Positions 58,601 through 64,000 of a stretch of DNA of 64,000 nucleotides are shown in pieces. A program made the position numbers and the translations under genes. The DNA comes from Cloeon dipterum (lineage: Eukaryota; Arthropoda; Insecta; Ephemeroptera; Baetidae), in contig NC_088787.1 in NCBI RefSeq assembly GCF_949628265.1, forward strand, positions 25,348,501-25,412,500, read 5' to 3'. Position 1 is the stretch's first letter; each line of letters starts with the position of its first letter. The notes beneath the pieces are model-generated. The model was not told the DNA's origin. It worked only from the letters and a program-made list of their open reading frames with translations, and ran no database searches.

Positions 58601-61600
58601 AGCCAACTTTGCAAATATAAACACACGCACTTCCCATGTTCATATGTACATCCAAAAACATCTGTATAGGATTTGAAGGTAACAGACTTTGTTGCACTGA
58701 TAGATGATTTTAGCGCGACAGCTTGGAACGCAATTTTAAACAGTCAAAAATCGTTTAAATTTATCTGAAAGTCCTAAGTGGCTATCAACCGCAGCGATTA
58801 TTAAGTGTTTATTGCATTCACAAGAGATAAGTTAAGAAGTTGTGTTATCGCACACTTTCTGCATGGCCGAGAGAGAAAAAAATTATATGAGCATGTTGCT
58901 TTTAATGTGAGGCCGAACACACAACGCGTGTTCTGAGAAACGATTGCTATTCGTTATCTAACAATTTACTTTCCAACTCAGGCGTTCTGCGGCAAAAAGA
59001 CTTGGAGCAGGCACTCATCCTAGAAGAGAAAATGGCCTTGCAGATTAAGCTCTTGGCCGCCTCTGGTCATGAGAACCTTCCCGATCCGCCAAACTACAGT
59101 CAAATCGTGTCTGAAGACGCCGACATCAACGCAATCTGGAAGGAAGTGTGTCATGCATTCCATGTAATTGAGCCTTTCGTTCTCTTTTTCTCTTACTAAT
59201 CAATGTGTTTGACAACAGGAGATGACCCAGCTGGCGAGCACGCTCTACGCGTCAGGTACGAACTTGTCGCGCAGCGTAAGTTCAGTCGGCGAGCACCAGA
59301 GCGATGCCTATGTTTCTCCAACGCTACCTAAGCGCGCCGAGACTTTTGGCGGCTTCGATAACGCCAACAAGGAGCAGTTGCAGAGCTTTCTGACCAAAGC
59401 GTTTGGCAAGAAGCAGAATCAAAAGGAGCAGGCTACTTCCGCGTCTTCCATTCCTGAAGGAAAAGTTGCTTCACACAAGACTCCCAACGTATGTGTTTTC
59501 ATTAAGATATAAATTAATTTGGTTATTTTTTTTTAATTCAGGAGCGAGGGTTGTGGAACAACTTTCACCTGGCGCCTGTCCCACCTGGCGTGGTCAATGC
59601 CAATATTTTGGCTCTGGATGGAATCTGCGAGCTGCCTCACATGATGTCTCTGAACCAAGAGCAGCAGCTGGCTGCCTTCAATCTGTCTAACTACTTTTAT
59701 ACAATCCTTAGCCTACTTGCAAATCAAATGACTACCATAGATAGGTGAGTGCTAAGCTGTTTCAGTTAACTTAAAGTTAAATTACTTAGTTTCTCGCTAT
59801 AAGGATTGAACCTGCACCATTTGAAGGGGAGATTGTAAATTTTTTATGATGCGAAAAAGATGAATTGATTTAGTTTCTTTGTTGATTATCACTTCTTCAA
59901 GATAAGTTATTGTCATTAGGACATATTTCAAGTTTAAAAGCGAGACAAGAGCTTCAAATATCTTGTGCAATAGCAACCGGCAATTAATTGAAAGTTAAAA
60001 ATATTTATATACATTAAGCTTCAAAATTAAAGAAAAAAATGGCTGTAAACTAAAATAAAGTCTGACTGCAAGAAGTCGTTGAAAATTCCCCTAAAACCAA
60101 AATTGATAATGATTCGAAAGGAAAAATAATCCTGCACACCTAAAAAACTTAATAATTTTAATTTTTCTCAGCACTTTGCTTAGCTTTTTGTATATAAATG
60201 TGATAAATCCATTTTATTTTGGAGCTTGAGGCATAGTGAATTTCTGCAGGCTGATCAATCCATCTTTGATTTAATATTCGTCCCATGCAATTGCTATTTC
60301 CCTTTTAAACTTTCGTTCTTTATCGCTCGCGCGCTGTGAATTTTGTTCGCGCGAGTGAACGAAAGAACGAAAGCTTCTATAAATTGCAAAAATACAATTC
60401 CGACGTTTTCCAGAACCCGGGCAAATTAAATGTGGTGCATGTTACAAATTCACTCCTACAAAATGTACCAATTTACTAATGAAATCTCATCATTTTCAGC
60501 TTACAAGCCACACTCTCAGTGATTAAGCAGATGCAGGAGGACCGAAAGCCGGTGTATCGGCACAACCAGCAGCTGGAGGAGCTGCGGAATCTGCAGGACA
60601 AACTGACGCAGGAGCGCGAGGCGTGGACGAGGATTAAGGAGGCAGAGGAACGCGATCTGGAGGAGCGCCGCACGGAGCTGGTCAAGATGCAGGAGCGGCT
60701 GAATTACGAGCAGGCCGACATCATCCAACAGCGGGAGACGCTTCACCGCCGCCTTGAGATGCTCACCAGCCAGAACATCTTAATCAGTCCCAATATGCCG
60801 ATGATGATCTCGGCTAACAACGCTGACACCTCTAGTGGCAGCTGCGCCACCGACGTTGAGTCGCCCAGCGCGCCTCCTTCCGCAGCGACGGCCGCGTCGA
60901 CGCCGTCGCCGCCCGCCGACGTACGGCGTAAACTGGACGGAAAGTGGAAGACACAGACGCAGCCGCCAAGCAACGGCTCCAAGAGCAGCCTGCCGCCCAA
61001 CCTCATCAGCGCCACCAACATGCAGAAAACTGGCCAGGGCGTGCAGGTAAAACGCGAAAAAGTATGTAGCAATCATTTTACCCTTTTCCACCTGAGGTTA
61101 CTAACGATGAAGGAATGCTAGTTTTTTGTCTGGCAGGAAATGCTTGCGGAAAAGACCTAAATGTTTATGAGGGTGATGATTTTTTTTGCATGGAGAAATT
61201 TTATTAGAGATAAATTTTTAAGACAATGCTTTTATTTTGTTTAAAAGGCTGCAATTTATCAGGAAACCCCATGGTCCTTCCTCCCTTAAAATTATATTTT
61301 TATATCATATGTATACACTTATGTGATGTTAACATGAACTACAGTCAACTTTTTCCATCTAGCGCTGCTTTCCAGTTTACATGCTGGACAAATTCTTATT
61401 TGATGTTCATTCTCACATTAATGTATCATAAGTCAACTCAATTTATTTATTTATTTATTTTTTTTTTTTTTTTTGGAAAATCTAAATATCAATTAAAAAA
61501 AGATTTTTGGTTCAATCACGATTTTTTTTGGTGTATTTATTCTCCTTGACAAGACTAACCAATTGGTTGGTCACCTTTTAAGAAATCTCATAATTTCCTT

Positions 61601-63564
61601 AATTTTTACATTCTGCCAATGAAACATTAGAAATAGTAATTATTACAAAAAAATGGTTGATTAAAGCTGATTAAATTTTCTTTAATTCACATTTATTAAT
61701 TCATGATATTTTAAAAATATATAATTTTATATTAAAAAAATTAACATTGATTTTTAATACTTTTTCCAATTTTGGCCTTATGGTGAAATATTCCTTAAAT
61801 CTTAAAAATTATTACAGATTGTTTTTTTGAAAACATTCCAACCCGTTGGCAATGCACGAGCATTTTACTGAGTATTGATAAAAAAATATACCGTACAAAA
61901 ATTGAGAAATAATAAAAAATATTCGTCTCGACAAGGAGAGGCTGCATAACAACATTCACAATGATTGGAAAAAAATCAATTTTAAAGAAATGACATGGAC
62001 ATGCCCATGAGACCCAATACTAAGGTTTGGCTTCATGGAAGCACTCCTCTGGCGTTAAATTTTTTTTATGAAAATATACGTGTTTGATGAAAATAATAAA
62101 TAATTTAATTTCGGTTAATATGCTGGGTTTCCTTATTAGTGTCATCAAATTGATAAGTTTAAAATTTTCTATATTTGCATGCTAATATAATTTTCTGATG
62201 ATGGTTCATATCCCGTTTCAAAATGGGGTATGCATGGGCATCGCCCAAGGTTTGACGCATGGGGAAATTTGCATAACCTTATTTATATGTTTACAATAAT
62301 TCCACATAAAAGGCTTTGAGTAGTTATTTTAAACTGACAAAATGACATTGAAATATAGATATTTTAATTGATTTTCTACGTTCTACGGGGAAAACAACGA
62401 GATGGTGTTTTCCCCATTCAATTTTTCACCGCTTCACTGCTTCATTTAATTTTGCAATTTTAATTTCCATTCAAATTCTACCAACTTCATAAAAATTGTA
62501 TTAAAATACCCTACTTATTCATATTCAAAGTGAATTAATTATCATTCATAATTTTCCAATTTATAAAAGTTGTTGAATACTTACTGTCTTTGTTAAGCAG
62601 AAAATATATTTATGGTCAAATATAATAAATAAAGTTAATGAAGTTGCCGCTTCAAACTAAAAACATTCATTGCAATGTATATTTAAAATTTTGAGGATAG
62701 ACATGTATTTACTCGATTTGCATGCCATGGATATCACTAATTGTTCTGTGTCAATCAGATATATCATTATGAACCTTAAGACAATTTGTAATTGTAGATT
62801 TTGTTGTGAACGGTGTGTAAAGTATCATATTTTGAAATGTTCAACAAAAATAATGAGTCTAAGAGAAGCAGCAAAGAGTTGTGAAAATTGATACAGACGA
62901 TTGCGTTTAATAAATTATTTACTAAAATGTATTTTTTAAAACTAGAATATTATATCTTATTTTTATTATTATCGATTTTACTACTGCTTGTGATTTGCAA
63001 TGATCAGATAATTTTCCTCTTTTAAGTCTGAAATGGAATATGTCAGTTAAAAGGCCTCTTAATTTTGTGCATGCAAAAGTTTGAATTGAAACGGAATTAT
63101 CTCTCACGCAGAGCTAACAGACGTTGCGTTTGGCGCACTGGTTTCAGGTGAAGCAGCAACTGCCGTTGAAGCTGGCCAAGCTTGGCAGCGGGCTGAGCTC
63201 GACGTCGAGCAGCGCATCCCTCCTGCAGCAGCAGCAGACTCAGTCACACGGCGTGCAGCAGATGCTGCCAATGAAGCTGAGCCAGGGCGAGGGTCAAGGG
63301 CGGGTGGGCATGGTCGGCTCGCCGGGCAGCGGCTACCAGCGGCTCAGCTCGAACAGCTTCGGCCCTGCGTCGGTCAGCCCGAAGGAGGCCGGTGGCGGCC
63401 ACGCGGCCAGCGCGCCCACGCACGTGCGCACCGGCAGCAGTCCGGCCATGATGCAGCAGCACCCGGTCGCCGTCGGTGCCACGCTGCCCTGGGCCAACAC
63501 TGAGGCGAAGAGTAACTCGAAGGCGTCGCCAAAATCCAGCGAGGAGGAGGTCATCTACTTCTAA
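49620..63564 (+). CDS. cyst: Rho guanine nucleotide exchange factor, C1-DH-PH type (cysts/ARHGEF18-like)
   Basis: Activates Rho1/RhoA; Drosophila cysts and vertebrate p114RhoGEF act at adherens junctions. 26 coding exons; 1511 aa: 49620-49698, 51969-52145, 52205-52287, 52347-52527, 52588-52708, 52771-53008, 53088-53233, 53317-53370, 53488-53595, 53701-53773, 53828-53939, 54764-54837, 54894-54997, 55573-55626, 56204-56266, 56327-56370, 56440-56531, 56585-56925, 57006-57237, 57290-57447, 57570-57970, 58982-59145, 59219-59488, 59542-59744, 60500-61046, 63148-63564. The N-terminus is Ser-rich. A C1 zinc domain spans about 425-480 (HQWVAVSYGSPHGCDWC). The DH domain (about 605-800) has ILTEKTHCLTLRVMQKVF and CILFVTQRLTKYPLLIEPLI. 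PH is at about 820-960, a coiled coil at about 1195-1275 (EELRNLQDKLTQEREAW), and the C-terminus reads EEEVIYF. AATAAA at 63767-63772. Whether it is cysts or another ARHGEF2/18/AKAP13-class member needs a phylogeny. Confidence 0.88.
49699..51968 (+). other. Rho GEF intron 1 with internal GC-rich island
   Basis: A 2.3-kb intron. Most is AT-rich, but about 50950-51660 is GC-rich, with overlapping long frames on both strands of low-complexity Pro/Gly/Arg content (for example plus 51232-51855). I take it as a possible alternative promoter/5' exon rather than a protein gene. Confidence 0.4.
57971..58981 (+). other. Rho GEF intron (1.0 kb)
   Basis: AT-rich intron between the PH-domain exon and the following exon. 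I see no exon, repeat or structured element in it. Confidence 0.6.
60310..60373. repeat. Intronic hairpin with about 25-bp stem
   Basis: Arms 60310-60333 and 60348-60373 pair almost throughout around a 14-nt loop; a small asymmetric bulge lies mid-stem. It sits in the intron at 59745-60499 of the Rho GEF gene. The size and geometry resemble a short pre-miRNA or a foldback element. Confidence 0.55.
61047..63147 (+). other. Last Rho GEF intron (2.1 kb)
   Basis: AT-rich intron. It contains an ATTT/poly-T run at about 61441-61475. The short frame at 62670-62891 has no recognisable domain. No other gene is seen. Confidence 0.6.
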
Positions 63565-64000
63565 GGAGCTTCTTCCACACTAAACACTTAATTGTCTCTC
63601 TCAAGCAGGCCTAACGTTTGTCCGCGCCTTTTTTACGTCTTTGTTTTAATCGCTTTCTTATATACATATTGTATACACGTACACAAGCATTCCGACTGTC
63701 TCTTTTAACTTGTTTGTTTTTTTCGAGGAGGAAAGGAAACCAGCAGGATCTTTACAACTTGCTCGCAATAAATACAAGTATGCTCGCGTTTTGTGTTGTA
63801 TCGCATAGGCATTCCGCAATAACCGTGACATCAATTGAAGAACTGTGAATTGTATGAACTTAGACGTAATATTTATTTTGTCACCGATGTTCTGTTTTCC
63901 GGTCTCTCTCGAACCTTGAGTTTTATTGTTGACAAAAGTGTTGCTTCTTTTGAGAACCGTTCAATCTTCAATTGTAAACAGAATGATTAATTTTCCAAAC
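63565..64000 (+). other. Rho GEF 3' UTR and flank
   Basis: Sequence after the stop codon with AATAAA at 63767-63772. No further gene is visible before the window ends. Confidence 0.55.

Noticed and set aside
60743-61072. 109-codon minus-strand frame opposite the Rho GEF coiled-coil exon
   Set aside because: Antisense shadow of a long coding exon with consistent splice phases.
63244-63554. Two minus-strand frames opposite the last Rho GEF exon
   Set aside because: Antisense shadows of GC-rich low-complexity coding sequence.

Overview
The window is nuclear DNA from an arthropod, most probably an insect. Twelve protein genes are split by short GT-AG introns (many of 50-70 bp, a few of 0.5-2.5 kb), non-coding DNA is AT-rich, AATAAA signals follow the stop codons, and the proteins have clear insect/animal orthologues. 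Twelve genes in 64 kb points to a compact genome. The species cannot be fixed from this sequence.

Layout, left to right: last exon of beta-1,4-galactosyltransferase 7 (+); SGSM3, a TBC-SH3-RUN Rab-GAP (+); galactose-1-phosphate uridylyltransferase GALT (-); nucleolar complex protein NOC3L (+); isopentenyl-diphosphate isomerase IDI1 (+); NUDT18 Nudix hydrolase (-); invadolysin/leishmanolysin-like metallopeptidase (+), whose 2.5-kb intron carries a degraded retroelement; synaptotagmin-4 (+); an SLC22 organic cation transporter (-); a 4.4-kb gene-poor gap with a long inverted repeat; the copper chaperone SCO1 (+); a Kar5/Brambleberry-family nuclear-fusion membrane protein (-); and a large C1-DH-PH Rho GEF of the cysts/ARHGEF18 class in 26 coding exons (+).

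I rebuilt the exons by hand. Every complete gene gives an uninterrupted reading frame with consistent splice phases and consensus GT/AG sites: SGSM3 783 aa (first exon inferred), GALT 357, NOC3L 813, IDI1 263, NUDT18 337, invadolysin 663, Syt4 476, SLC22 538, SCO1 276, Brambleberry-like 584, Rho GEF 1511. Divergent pairs (GALT/NOC3L, NUDT18/invadolysin, SLC22/SCO1, Brambleberry-like/Rho GEF) probably share promoter regions. Convergent pairs (SGSM3/GALT, IDI1/NUDT18, Syt4/SLC22, SCO1/Brambleberry-like) share 3' intergenic space.

The genes do not form one pathway; this looks like an ordinary housekeeping and neuronal neighbourhood. I found no CRISPR array, rRNA or tRNA gene, and no clear undescribed multi-gene system. 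The items most worth a second look are the Kar5/Brambleberry gene with its Cys/His tail, the GALT metal-site substitution, a 27-nt-arm inverted repeat at 41663-41797, an intronic hairpin at 60310-60373, the palindrome cluster near 49 kb, and a gag-only retroelement remnant with a repeat family present twice.
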